A DNA stretch of 64,000 nucleotides, taken from the NCBI GenBank assembly GCA_934047225.1, contig OW203989.1, forward strand, positions 14,855,977-14,919,976, in the 5' to 3' direction. A model generated the notes under the pieces. The model worked only from the letters and a program-made list of their open reading frames with translations. It searched no databases and had not been told where the DNA came from. The DNA is from Ypsolopha sequella (Eukaryota; Arthropoda; Insecta; Lepidoptera; Ypsolophidae). Made by a program: the position numbers and the translations under genes. Each line of letters opens with the position of its first letter. Position 1 is the first letter of the stretch. This document shows positions 47,326-57,808 of this stretch, piece by piece.

Positions 47326-47360
47326 TAGATGTGCCCGCGGCTTTGAACGCGTTGAAAATA
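47326..47360 (-). mobile_element. Helitron-like 3' terminal motif
   Basis: 'Actagatgtgcccgcggctt' is the reverse complement of an '...gggcacatCTAG|T' end with a CGCG-rich hairpin, like the ends near 8893 and 9747. The rest of the element is not recognisable. Confidence 0.35.
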
Positions 47361-47919
47361 TAATTATTATTATTAAAAAAAAAACTCGAGACACTTGAAT
47401 CATAGAGAGGGGTTGTTTATAAGTGACGTTGGATGTGGGAGATAATCTCCAGAATTAATTAAATTAAATCTCTGGAAAAATTATTTGATGATCAATTTGC
47501 GTTTAAAGTTGCGTTGTATGATGTTACGTTTTTGCAAACCCAAAACAGTATGAACGGCCGTTTAGACATGCCATACAGATCTGACGTTTCTAAAACGTGG
47601 AACACTTTGATTTCATAATTTCATTCTTTAATTATTAAGCGATTCCGCATCCAAACCCCTCTTTTTTATGGGTTTGGCCATCTTTTTTGTACCGTTCATC
47701 ATTGTCACGATCCAAGGAATCGAATTGCATCATCTTTTTCGCGATTTTGGCGTTTGTGTAAGAGAGAGCGCACACAAAGATGTGGAGAGCGCCATCTCAC
47801 TCTTTCCCGTGAATTTTGCCCTTTTTTAGCTTTTCGGTTTTATAAAATAGATTTATCAGTTAGGGCTCTGAGACAACGGTATAAAATGAACGCTTTTTCG
47901 TATTTATTAAGTGTAGGTC
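47361..47919. other. AT-rich stretch, no gene seen
   Basis: I see nothing supportable besides a short GC-rich tract near 47755-47800. Confidence 0.4.
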
Positions 47920-48227
47920 AAAAATTTCAAAAGTAAAGATAAACCCTTACCGTACTATGACAGCACAAAAATGTTTCCACCATTAAATGGCTGACGCTCA
48001 CACATTTATAATCAGTGCTCATCTGAGTACAGTGATGGTTGGATGCCTTAAGTGCACTTAAAGTTAATCATTTTAACAACTTCAGTAGTCTGATCAGTTT
48101 GCTGACCGTAGGTAGACAGATTGCGCACTCATAAGTGTGCGCGCATCGGCATTTTGTTAACACACGCATTCAAAAACAATGCAATAGATTTTAGGTGCCA
48201 GGGCTCATCTAAACTTTTGAAATCTTT
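47920..48227 (-). mobile_element. 308-bp TIR element, copy 1
   Basis: It is an inverted copy of 51832-52139, also 308 bp. Both ends carry TTTCAAAAGT or its complement. Within, 'ttaagtgcacttaa' is itself a palindrome and 'tgaccgtaggtagacagatt' is shared. No transposase is present. Confidence 0.7.
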
Positions 48228-49464
48228 GGTGTAGGTGCGGTCCGTCTTGGTACATACATTAATTTAATTCTTAAACACAAGTAGGAACCCACGGTGCGCC
48301 ATTTCAACAAGGTTTTGACGGATTTATTTTCTGTGTAAAGTTTTATCCTAACCGCACTTGTTTTAGAGTAGAGGTACACCGCAACTTGTGTGTGGCGTCT
48401 TTCATTTGTCTTCCTCTACTCAACTTTGTCATCTTATCTGAACATATAACGGTTATACGGTTAAAGTCTCTAAGGTAAGGCAATATGAATTATTTTTGTT
48501 TGATTTATATGAAATAGTAAGTAAATTTTGTTCGTAATAGGAAATAAAGGTATAATGATGCTAGAAAAAGATGCTTTGCACCCCCCCCCCACCCCCCTCC
48601 TAGAACCGTAAAAGTCTTCTCAATAACATTTTAAATTAGCTTTTCTGCCTGAACGGTCGCGACTCTCGTAAACAGAAATTAATTCGCTAAATAATTTACT
48701 ATAAAATTTTAACTTAACTTGATTTTTCAAAAAAATCCCTTCTGATAATGGTTCAATTTATGGTTATTTATTTATTATTGGCTTTCAGCGCGGACCAAGT
48801 CGCAAACAAAAGCATGAGTAGAATAAATTTAGTATATTTATATTTAAGTACTATAATGCAGTGAGAGAAGCTTTAGAATAATATATGTGTTAACTAAGTT
48901 TTTGTTATTTTGACTATTTACAGAACAGAATTTGCGTTTATTAAAATATTTGAAATGCTAGTAGCAATTTTTACATTCAAGACCATATTTTGTTTTGTCT
49001 AATATATATCAAATATGTGCCTGCCCTGTTGCATTAGGTTAACAACCTGTAATAACAGTGTTCAATAAATAAATCATTTTGGGGGCAGGATACAGGATGT
49101 AAACAGTATCTATCAAAGGAAAAATAGATTCAATACATTACTTACAAGTTCCGGAAGCCCATTGATCTCCCTGGCATTTTTTTCAATCAGAAAACAATTT
49201 CCTTCAGTCCGTGTGCCAGGTGGAGTACACAAAGACAAGATTTAAGGGTGAACTCATGCGAGAGAATGAATTTTGCACTTCGCATGAAAAGGCTTTTGGT
49301 TTGCGTTTACACGGTTCTCCAGTGAGCATAATAATGTAGAAATATTGGTTTCTACACAAGTTTTTTTCTTACATTTGAACGTACCTATATTATAATATAT
49401 ATCATTGTAAGTTGTAGAATAAAACACCATCTGTAAAAAAAATCGAGTTACCTAAAGTTACTAC
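48228..49464. other. Non-coding stretch
   Basis: A poly-C-rich run lies at about 48579-48600. A transcript-end-like segment with 'caataaataaatcatttt' is near 49063-49080. I see no genes. Confidence 0.4.
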
Positions 49465-49469
49465 ACTTA

Positions 49470-49767
49470 TGGGGAAACGACTCGTATCCTCTACGAAACG
49501 CACAACTTAGGATGGTTCTTCTTATTTTTTAATTTGAGATATTATATAAATGTATTCTATAGCATTTCGCAAACATAGTTAAGTGTCAGTTAGGATTTTC
49601 CGGCAAAATTTTGTTCTTTTAGAATAGAATAGAATAGCTTTACTTGGTGTTTCCACATTTTTGCTTAAAACTAACAACTAGAGACTAATAATAATACCAA
49701 ATAGGTCTTCACTCAGCATGTGTCATGAGCATGGCTAGTGCCATGACGCTGATTTTCAGTGGATGCC

Positions 49768-49799
<32 letters not shown>

Positions 49800-50300
49800 G
49801 TATAAGTATACCTATATTAAAAATAAAATAATAAGTAAAAAGTAAAATATTCAATTATAAGTATGACAGAACACAATAACATCTAGACTATGCATAACTT
49901 ATGCATTACGTTGTAAATGTATGGGCAAGCAAACTTAAAACACGCTTTTAAGTTTGTGTATGGGTACACAAACTTAAAACACGCTTTTAAGTATGTGTAT
50001 GGGTACACAAACTTAAAACACGCTTTTAAGTTTGTGTATGGGTACACAAACTTAAAACACGCTTTTAGGTTTGTGTATGGGTACACAAACTTAAAACACG
50101 CTTTTAAGTTTGTGTATGGGTACACAAACTTAAAACACGCTTTTATACAATTATACAATTACAACGTAACTTAAAAGCCTAACTGACACTAAGCTATGTT
50201 CGCAAAATGCTAAAATTATATTTAATATCTGTAATTGAAAAATAAGAAGAACCGTATAAAGTTGTGCGTTTCGTAGAGGATACAAATCGTTACCCCCGAT
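49470..50300. mobile_element. Fold-back element carrying a minisatellite
   Basis: The left arm (about 49470-49606: 'tatcctctacgaaacgcaca', 'ggttcttcttattttt', 'ctgacactta' complement) is a diverged reverse complement of the right arm (about 50171-50298: 'gcctaactgacacta', 'aaaaataagaagaacc', 'tgtgcgtttcgtagaggata'). The middle has a retroelement-like tract (about 49622-49760), a TA run (49769-49795) and the 39-bp tandem repeat. Confidence 0.65.
49925..50147. repeat. 39-bp minisatellite, about six units
   Basis: The unit contains 'tgtatgggtacacaaactta' and 'aaacacgctttt'. Half of each unit is palindromic ('aagtttgtgt' against 'acacaaactt'). Since 39 is a multiple of 3, both strands have open frames through the array; this is a consequence of the repeat and not evidence of a gene. 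Differences between units are few (for example 'aagtatgtg' and 'aggtttgtg'). Confidence 0.9.
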
Positions 50301-50309
50301 ATGCATTCA

Positions 50310-50540
50310 ATCTACGACGTAGCACTTGCTACGCCGTAGCTAAATAAGGATGCGAGTATGTTGAGCCACATCCGTGACCTAAATTGGTAATTCGATGTGT
50401 GTACAAATATCGACGGAAACGATATAGAAATCATATCAGCGTGCAAAGCAAAGTGGCTATTACGACGATTGCTGCGTCTTTGGATAGCCCAAAATAGTAG
50501 AAAATAATACTATACACAACGACGCGATGGTTTTCGGTTT
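50310..50540 (+). repeat. Repeat family B, fullest copy
   Basis: It contains 'tagcacttgctacgccgtag', 'acaaatatcgacggaaacga' and 'gtagaaaataatact'. Relatives are at 20865-20960 (start only), about 22740-22915 (minus) and about 61440-61590 (plus). Confidence 0.5.
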
Positions 50541-50856
50541 TTTTTTTTTAATATTTTAGTTCTTAAATAACCTAACCATTAGTGTATTGCTCAAAAATAA
50601 ATAGCATAAATTCGAGGTATAGATGCACAGAATCAGTAGTTGTTTCTTTCTTCTGTAATCCTTTTGAAAGCAAATATCTTCAGTAATTTGTAAGGTAAAA
50701 AAATATATGATTTGTAGATCTTCACGGCAATATTTTTATTTGCTGTATTTTTAATTTATTTAAATTTCTAATAACTAGTGATTTAAAAAGAAGCTAGAAA
50801 TGGCTTAGCACACCATTTTTTGGGGGATTTAAATTAGCTAAAAATATCAAGTTATT

Positions 50857-51539
50857 CAAAATCGGACAAGAACGAGTTGGACTCCCGCACAAAGGGTTCT
50901 GTACTTCTACACAATACGGGTACGGAACTCTAAAAACATTATGGTAAATAACAATAGTATAAATGCCAATGCAACATCAAGGCAACAAAAACAAGGTGCT
51001 TAATGCCTACAATTTGATACCCATATTGTATTTTTTTAATTTATTTTACTTCTTTTTTACATTTTTCATTTGTGCCCAATTTTTTTTTTTAATCGCTGTA
51101 ATTTTTCTGTAATTGGCTAATTATGATCTGTATAATCCACATTTTTTTCAGTCCACCAGTTTCGGAGATAAGGGGGGCACATACATATTTTTGTGTTTTT
51201 TTAACGATTTCTCGAAACCAGTGCCAGTAAATATAGCAAAAGTATATATTTTCACAATCAACTTTAATATCTACAATTTGAAACCCATGTTGGATTTTTA
51301 GGACACTTTTTTATTTTTTCCACTTTTGTTTTAGAAATATTTTGAATAATATAAATTTTTTCATATTTTTTTACGCCGTGATATGTGGGTAAATTAATTC
51401 TATTTTTGTGCCAAATTTCATGTCTTTATCTTTAACAGTGCTAAAGTTATGAAGCTGTCACTTACGGACGGACGGATGGACAACGGAGTCTCGCCATAAA
51501 GGTTACTCTTGTACTTTTTAGGTACGGAACCCTAAAAAA
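50857..51539 (+). mobile_element. 'gggttccgta' element, compact copy
   Basis: It runs from 'caaaatcggacaagaacgag' and 'gggttctgtact' to 'ggacggacggatggacaacg', 'gtctcgccataaaggtta' and 'ggtacggaaccctaaaa'. It is the best reference in the window for the copies at 9258-10190 and 26030-27422. No open frame of note. Confidence 0.65.
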
Positions 51540-51831
51540 GGAATAGTAATTGGGAAGGCAAAAAGGATAGACTACTTTAGGCCCTGCTAGCGTCTATCGC
51601 CCCACGACGAAACTAGATATCGCGCACGTTCTTTTTCTCCTCGAGAAATGATCTGAAAAATCTGTTGTTTCATGATTTCATCCAAGCTTCTTGTTTCATT
51701 CTCTATTAGGACAAAAACTTATCCTCACTCTATGACTAATGCCTAGTTTACACGGGTAGAGTAGGAAGTCGAGTGCGAGTTAAATGTACTATCAGAATGT
51801 ACTAGCAAATGTAAATAATTGCAAGTTGTTT

Positions 51832-52139
51832 AAAGATTTCAAAAGTTTAGTTGAGCCCAGGCACCTAAAATCTATTGCATTGTTTTTGAATGTGTGCGTT
51901 AACATAATGCAGTCGCGCGCACACTTATGAGTGCGCAATCTGTCTACCTACGGTCAGCAAATGGATCGGACTACTAAAGTTGTTAAAATGATTAACTTTA
52001 AGTGCACTTAAGGCGTCCAACTATCACTGTTTTCAGATGAGCACTGATTCCAAACGTGTGAGCGTCACCCATTTTAAGGTGGAAACATTTTGGTGCTGTC
52101 ATACTACGATAAGGGCTTGTCTTTACTTTTGAAATCTTT
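51832..52139 (+). mobile_element. 308-bp TIR element, copy 2
   Basis: The 15-bp ends AAAGATTTCAAAAGT and ACTTTTGAAATCTTT are exact inverted repeats. Orientation is opposite to the copy at 47920-48227. Confidence 0.75.
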
Positions 52140-52920
52140 GAAGTTGTTGCTAAAAATTGTAGCTTGGTAGGTTTAAAGTTAAAAGCGATAAATAAAGACC
52201 GTTGATCAAATTGTTACGCATGTTACTCTACTAATAAGTAACCTTAATGTAAACCTGGCTTAAAACACAGACTGTTCAGACTACACCCGACAAGTTTTGA
52301 ATTCATACAGCATGATTCAAAAGTTCTTGTAATATATTAATTAAGCAGTTCAAATATTATAACTTTAGACTCTTCAATATTTTTTGCTCATTTTGTTTAT
52401 TTTCGCTTTAAATTTCTTGTTTCTCAAGTACGCACAGAACTCAGAAGTCTCTAATTATTCCCAAAGTACTCGTTACAGTTTTACAAAAGAAAAATAAACG
52501 TAATAAAATTTCTGTTTATTTTTGATCAGTATTCGGCACGCAGTTGCGTACTTTCGAGATCGTGACAAAAAAGTTTTCGTTTTATCATTTGTATTGAGAG
52601 AATTTTGGTGATAATAAAATAATCAAATTTATATTTCTACAAAGATTTTATCACACGTAATACATATCCTACTAAAAAAGTTATATGTAAAATTAATTCT
52701 AAGTTCAGAACAAGCATTTTTAAGTGGGATGAATTATCTTGAGCTGGGTAAGTTAAACACTTATGTATATGTGTTTCAATTATAAGCAAGTGATTAAATA
52801 TATAGTCAATAAATTTTACACGTCATTTAATTTTGCAAACAATCTTTGAAGAAAACCCTTGAAACAAGAAAAAAATTACCAATGTATTAATGTAATATGT
52901 ATGACAATAAATTAAAAACA
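52140..52920. other. AT-rich stretch, no gene seen
   Basis: No features can be supported. Confidence 0.45.
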
Positions 52921-52930
52921 ATATGACATT

Positions 52931-53222
52931 GCTGCAGCGGCAATGGCTGAGCGCAACAAGTGGCGCAAATATGCAGCTCTTGGTGAGGGGTTACATGTTT
53001 GTGCCGTTTGGGATCGAGACGTTTAGGCCGTGGGGACCTGGTGTTCGGCAACTTTACAAGCAACTTGCATCGCGTCTGGTGGATGCCTTAGGGGACCCAA
53101 GGGCCGGAGCTTACCTCGGGCAACGAATCAGCCTTGCCATCCAACTAGGTAACGCCGCCAGTGTCCTGGGTACCCTGCCCGGCGATAGCGATGACTTAAA
53201 TAATGTCTTTTATTTGTTTTAA
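52931..53222 (+). pseudogene. Retroelement polyprotein C-terminus, frameshifted
   Basis: Main frame 52923-53222 gives FVPFGIETFRPWGPGVRQLY, then LGDPRAGAYLGQRISLAIQL and GNAASVLGTLPGDSDDL. The upstream part of the same protein (AMAERNKWRKYAALGEG) is in another frame from 52931, so a one- or two-base shift lies near 52985. This 'VPFGxET...PWGP...QRxSLAIQxGNAASxLGT' ending is, from memory, a common C-terminus of reverse-transcriptase-bearing retroelement proteins in invertebrates. I cannot name the clade. GC content is well above the surroundings. Confidence 0.55.
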
Positions 53223-53375
53223 ATTAATTCGCATTTGTATTTTGTTTGTTAGTTTAGTTTGTAATATATTTATTTTTTAGGCGTTTAGTTTGTTTAAGTT
53301 TTAAGTATATTATTTTATTTTGGATGCAAGTAAATATAGCCAAATTGACAATAAATAAAAAATGAAAAAAAAAGT
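53223..53375 (+). other. 3' tail of the truncated retroelement
   Basis: The non-coding tail after the stop ends with 'gacaataaataaaaaatgaa' and an A-rich run, fitting a reverse-transcribed, 5'-truncated insertion. I found no clear target duplication. Confidence 0.5.
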
Positions 53376-53800
53376 ACACTCAGAAATTCCACTGACACTT
53401 CTCGGGGTTTCACGCGTGATGACGTATGTTCACGAAAACAATAAAAAAACTCATTGTAGTCCAATAGATGGCGCCATATGAACTATTTATAGGACTACAT
53501 TTACAAGGTGTTGTAACTAAGTCACGTAAGGTTGTACCAAATTTACAGACAAAGCTAGTTTATGATTTTCCCAATTGATCAAGTTATCGTAGTAACGCCT
53601 GTAAATTCTAGCCTAATTTGTGTCAACGAAGCGCCAGTGAGTCTAGCCTAGTCTAGTCTTGTTTGCTTAAAGTGCCACAGTCGAAAAGGTATACAATTGA
53701 GAGAGGTGTTATGAACTGATAAAGGTGTTATGAAAATAAAAATATACCTACACCACTTGACTATATATTATCTGTGTAGACTATATATAGAACTATAAAT
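53376..53800. other. Non-coding stretch
   Basis: No features can be supported. A short pentamer-like run 'gagtctagcctagtctagtc' is near 53640. Confidence 0.4.
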
Positions 53801-53802
53801 TA

Positions 53803-53968
53803 AAGCCGATTCTGAATGCTGTAATTTTAGTTTTAGTGCTGTCAAAACTAAATTTTTTTCATTGCAAAATAGTTCATAAGTGTTAAAAACAGAAGCTAAA
53901 TTACTTTGTAAAAATCTAAGTTTTGACAGCACTAAAACTAAAATTAAAGACTTCAGAATCAGCTTTAT
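53803..53968. mobile_element. MITE, uninterrupted reference copy
   Basis: The ends 'aaagccgattctgaa' and 'ttcagaatcagcttt' are inverted, with 'tttagttttagtgctgtc' and 'gacagcactaaaactaaa' inside. It matches the split copy at 28895-29450. Confidence 0.7.
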
Positions 53969-54127
53969 TATCTGTGTAATAAATAGGATAAGTCAGTCGC
54001 AGCCAAAAAATAACAATTTACGAAAATGTTTGTTATGTCTGTTATTTTATTCATTATTTTTGTACCTCTCCCTATATTTTATAATTATAATTTCTCCTTC
54101 AACCTTTTTAATCGTTATTTTAAATTA

Positions 54128-54500
54128 GCCTTTCACTCGTGGCTCCACCTGCGTTTATTCAATCTTTGCCCCGTTTTCAGTTCGGTGGTTATTTTATCAA
54201 CACCCCTTATTAGCCTGTGTTGACCAGCGTGTCTACCACGTAATTCTGATTTTCATCAACATCAACTTGAGATTGAAATCTGACGTGCGTGTGACGACGC
54301 CCGCATAACATGCCATCTCTTTTGCACGCACGTCAAATTTCAATCTCAAGTTGATGTTGATGAAAATCAGAATTACGCGGTAGACAGGCAGGGTCACTCA
54401 CTCATGATGATACAGAGAAAACCGCATCTAAATACGTTGAGTGGTTCTCTAGTTAAAACTTAATATATACTTATACAGACAGACAAAAGTCTTTAAAAAA
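54128..54500 (+). repeat. Retroelement-like fragment with inserted palindrome
   Basis: Parts before and after the inverted repeat at 54231-54385 align with 13420-13660 ('tttgccccgttttcag', 'gttgac', 'gttgagtggtt', 'cagacagacaaaag'). Confidence 0.45.
54231..54385. repeat. 61-bp inverted repeat with 33-bp loop
   Basis: 54231-54291 is the reverse complement of 54325-54385 with two mismatches by my count. The arms include 'cagaatt' ends and 'tcatcaacatcaacttgaga'. Confidence 0.8.
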
Positions 54501-54573
54501 TGTACTTTAAGCCTCAATTAAATACTAAAACTCGTTTTATTTAAAATTTTGCTAATATATTTTCACTTTTAAT

Positions 54574-55242
54574 TACTTTATCTACACTCATATCGTAAAT
54601 CCTAATTATGATCTCAAAAGTTGTGCATAATGACGGTTTTTTTTACAAACTTTTCTGATAAAGAAAAAAAAATTAATTAAAGTACAGTCTTCTGAACAAA
54701 ATAATGCTTTAAAATAACTTTTTCTGCTATAAAAGAACAGTTACATGAAATAGAAAGGCAAAGATAACTTAGTCCAAACAGTCATGATTGAGGTTATATG
54801 ATCTTATACCAATGAGGTTTTTATTATACGTACAAAACAATACATTGCGGAAGGAGATTACGATTCAATTTTTTTTCGGCAATTTATTGTCTATGGCTTG
54901 AATCCACCTGATGTTCTCCAAACGGCGACGAAAATGATAAACAGTCTACTTCCAGAAAAATCGAAAAAATCTTACGACCGATGCTTTCAAGAATTGTTGG
55001 AGTGGAAAATGCTTAAAAAGGTCACGTCATTCTCTGAAAATGTGTTACTTCAAAAACTCAGGATAAATTTAAGAGTTCGTCCTTATGGACTAAATACTCC
55101 ATGATTAAAAGTACACTGAGTATTTACAATATTCAAAATGTAAACAATTATTATAATAAAATAACTAATGTAATTTTTTTGTTGTTCTACCTTTTGTGTT
55201 TTATTTAAAATTGATACCTAGTGCATGAGTGTAGATAAAGTA
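54574..55242. mobile_element. TIR-bounded unit holding a recombinase pseudogene
   Basis: TACTTTATCTACACTCAT at 54574-54591 has its exact reverse complement at 55225-55242. The pseudogene at 54892-55160 lies within. The right end overlaps the start of a small hairpin (55236-55340). Confidence 0.5.
54892..55160 (+). pseudogene. Tyrosine-recombinase-like core-binding domain remnant
   Basis: The frame starting at a non-ATG codon at 54898 encodes PPDVLQTATKMINSLLPEKS, KKSYDRCFQELLEWKMLKKV and TSFSENVLL. After a frameshift near 55060 it continues from 55071 as KSSSLWTKYSMIKSTLSIYN. The pattern of an N-terminal helix, 'KSKKxYxxxxxxFxxW', 'SENVLLxYF' and 'SSLWxxYSMxKST' is that of core-binding (SAM-like) domains in Crypton-type and ZMYM/QRICH-like tyrosine recombinase relatives of arthropods. 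The catalytic domain is absent. The fragment sits in a short TIR-bounded unit. Confidence 0.6.
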
Positions 55243-55340
55243 GTGTATGAAACTGCACATAATTAGGTATTAAAACACTCGTGTGATACTCACGCTCGTG
55301 TTTTAATAACCTCCTTATGTGCCAGTTTCATAAACTGCTA
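55236..55340. repeat. Small hairpin element, about 100 bp
   Basis: 'Tagtgtatgaaactgcacat' pairs with 'atgtgccagtttcataaact', and 'attaaaacac' with 'gtgttttaat'. The 'cacgctcgtgttttaa' part resembles the palindrome in family A. Confidence 0.55.
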
Positions 55341-55985
55341 TTATAATTAGTATACATTTTGGAGTCACATTTAGGGCGTCCAATGAAGCCTTTTTCAAAC
55401 AGAGAATAAATACAAACTTTATTCAGAAACACGTTGCATGTACATAAAATAAACTGATACAAGAAAAGCATGCTCCCCATCCACAATTTTCTCGTGACAA
55501 GTTTATTCGATTATGTAAAAGAGGTTGAACATTGTCTCCGCTAAAGCTGGCGTCAAGTTATCAGAAGCTTACAGAAATGATGTATGGGATAATGTAGATT
55601 TACGCAGTCTTACAAATTTGATTTGGTTCTGTGATAAAAACAGTTTCAGTTTCAGTTTATTTATTCTTCAAACAATTTACATTGTATTAGAAAAACAATC
55701 TTATAATTAACTTATTTTACAAATCTTAAAATTATAATGACATTTTATGTATCAGGTTCTTAATTTGATGCAATGTTAATAAATAATAGCAATGGTTATG
55801 GTAATAAAATCTCTATTAGTTATCAAATCACGTCAAGTATTGTCAAAGAAAAAAATCATCTAGTGAGTACAGACATTTCGTAAGCAAGAAATTTTTTAGA
55901 TTAGTTTTAAAAATACATACCTACACGTAACACATACCTACCTTAGATGTATAGCCTTGTATTTTTAAAAAAATAATAGAAACAC
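55341..55985. other. Non-coding stretch
   Basis: 'Cagtttcagtttcagtttat' followed by 'ttattctt' at about 55645 resembles the end of an interspersed element. Nothing else can be supported. Confidence 0.35.
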
Positions 55986-55989
55986 CTGC

Positions 55990-56750
55990 GATTCGGGATT
56001 TCATGAAATGTTTGATTATTATTCTTAAGATTATCGTTACGCGCAAACCTCCATACAAACGCTTTCACCACATTGTGAGGTGTCTATGAAATGTTATTAT
56101 AATATTTTAGGCCGAGATCTATGTTTAAATAGGTCGAAGTGGTGTGCACAGAACTTTTTGCTGGAAAAGCAAACAATTGGCCAAGAACAACAATAAAAAA
56201 ATATGAAAAAATTTAAATATCAATTTGTAAAAAAAAAATTGTATGACGCCAGGGCAGACAATGTCTACCCTAGAGTGAAAATTTCCTATACAAACTTTTT
56301 TTTTTTCAAAGTGATATTTAAATTTTTTCATATTTTTTTTATTGTTATTCTTGACCAATTACTTGCTTTTCCAGCAAAAAGTTCTGTGCACGGTTTAGTC
56401 TAAAAACCGTGAAATTTGAATAATATCTTATCAGCAAACCCCTAAAATACGTTAGTTTTACGGTTTTTTACCAAATGTGTAGCCAAATGTGCTTTTTATA
56501 CGAGTCAAACATCCAAAATATTATCTAGATTATAACCAAAAATTATGTTTTAAAACGTCCACAGTGTTGCCAAAACTGGTTTCTCCTGAAAACAGTTTTC
56601 AATTTTGCGCCGGTGATGAAATCGACACGATTGTATTTTGCTCGCAAGTTTCACCTTATAGCGAAATGAAACAGAATGACATTTGGCAACGCCCACAACT
56701 GAGTTGGTCGCGTCATGAAGACATCCTTAAACTGGTGACAGATGTCCTTT
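55990..56750 (+). repeat. Dispersed repeat family X, copy 2 (interrupted)
   Basis: It matches 4374-4800 in order and orientation on both sides of the fold-back at 56144-56392. Confidence 0.5.
56144..56392. mobile_element. Fold-back element, arms about 90 bp
   Basis: 'Gtgcacagaactttttgctg' pairs with 'cagcaaaaagttctgtgcac'. Inward 'ggaaaagcaa', 'caattggccaaga' and 'aaaaaatatgaaaaaattta' pair with the opposite side. The loop includes 'ccagggcagacaatgtctac'. Confidence 0.7.
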
Positions 56751-57033
56751 TATAAAACTAACTTCACTATAAAAAAGTTATCAGGTGTTTCATACTCGTA
56801 CATTGTTATCAAGTAAGAATTTAAGTTACATACACGTTTAACATACACTTTTTTTCTCGATTTCAGGACCCATAGTAAAAGTTGGCAATAACTATCAGCA
56901 GTTTACAGGACAAAAACAAAAAAGAATTCAAAAAATTGTAAAACGAATTCAAAGTATGTGTCTCAATTTACTGTAAACTGTAATATCTCGAGAAATCAGT
57001 ACATACCTAGTATTTTTTCTTACTTACCACACA

Positions 57034-57255
57034 CTGAACGGCGAATAAAACATCGTGAGGAAACCTGCATGTTCTAAAAAGCGCGTAGTTGTGCCCAAAG
57101 AACGGCGATAGGACTCACCACTCATCATGTTGAGTACGTCTCAACATGATGGTAGGTGAAACGCGGATGTACCGAGTGTGGACTGTGACTTGCATTTTAC
57201 AGTTCACACTCGGAACACCTCTGACACCCCCTCGGTGATTCATGTCGTGACGAAA
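57034..57255 (+). mobile_element. SINE body copy
   Basis: 'Aacatcgtgaggaaacctgc', 'gaacggcgataggactcacc' and 'cctctgacaccccctcgg' align with 25690-25895. A short inverted stretch (catcatgttgagtacgtctc then 'aacatgatg') is new to this copy. Confidence 0.65.
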
Positions 57256-57296
57256 TAAATCAGTGAAATTTCTCCGCGTGCCAAGTAAATATGTAT

Positions 57297-57424
57297 GCGT
57301 CGTAGGTAAATTGTCAAATCCGTGAAATTATAATTTCACGGGGTTAGATTAGATCATAAAAATCTGAAAAAAATCTTCCGTGAAATTATAATTTCACGGC
57401 TCTGACAATTTACTTGCGACATAT
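57297..57424. repeat. Fold-back whose arms are themselves palindromes
   Basis: Outer arms 'gtaggtaaattgtcaaa' and 'tctgacaatttacttgcgac' pair. Each arm then contains the same perfect 22-bp palindrome (57320-57341 and 57378-57399, centred on 'aaattataattt'). Confidence 0.75.
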
Positions 57425-57634
57425 GTACACCGAGATTTAACTTTGTTTAGGCGCTATCTCGCTCGTCTGATTCGTCGCACATTGCTACGTAATTTGCAAC
57501 GTGGGAGGTAACATCATGGAAAGTGCCGCAAACCCACATTCGCTCTTATTGCAACAGTAAACATAATATGAACACGATATGAATAACCCGAAGGTCACAG
57601 TCTACATTTGGTAAACTCGCTTTTCGCCGGCGAT

Positions 57635-57808
57635 TATATCGTCCAAAACGTGATGGTGGTGAGCCCCATTGCCATACATAACCAATTTCCGTAATTCGGG
57701 CGTAATGGACCAACAGCTGAACGTGCTTTCCGAAGCACGGAGGGGATTGAACCCACGACCTCTGGGTGAGCAGGCGAGTGCTCTACAACTTGGCCACAGG
57801 GGTGGCCA
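57635..57808 (-). mobile_element. tRNA-derived SINE
   Basis: On the minus strand 'ggccacccctgtggcc' leads to 'tagagcactcgcctgctcac' (A-box region) and 'gtgggttcaatcccctcc' (B box), followed by 'cggaaagcacg' and 'gctgttggtcc', a body typical of lepidopteran SINEs. The open frame through it is incidental. Confidence 0.7.

Noticed and set aside
49883..50174. Open frames on both strands across the 39-bp repeats, looking like a repetitive protein
   Set aside because: The unit length is a multiple of three, so any frame without a stop in one unit stays open. Both strands are equally open, and there is no start context or signal of a gene.
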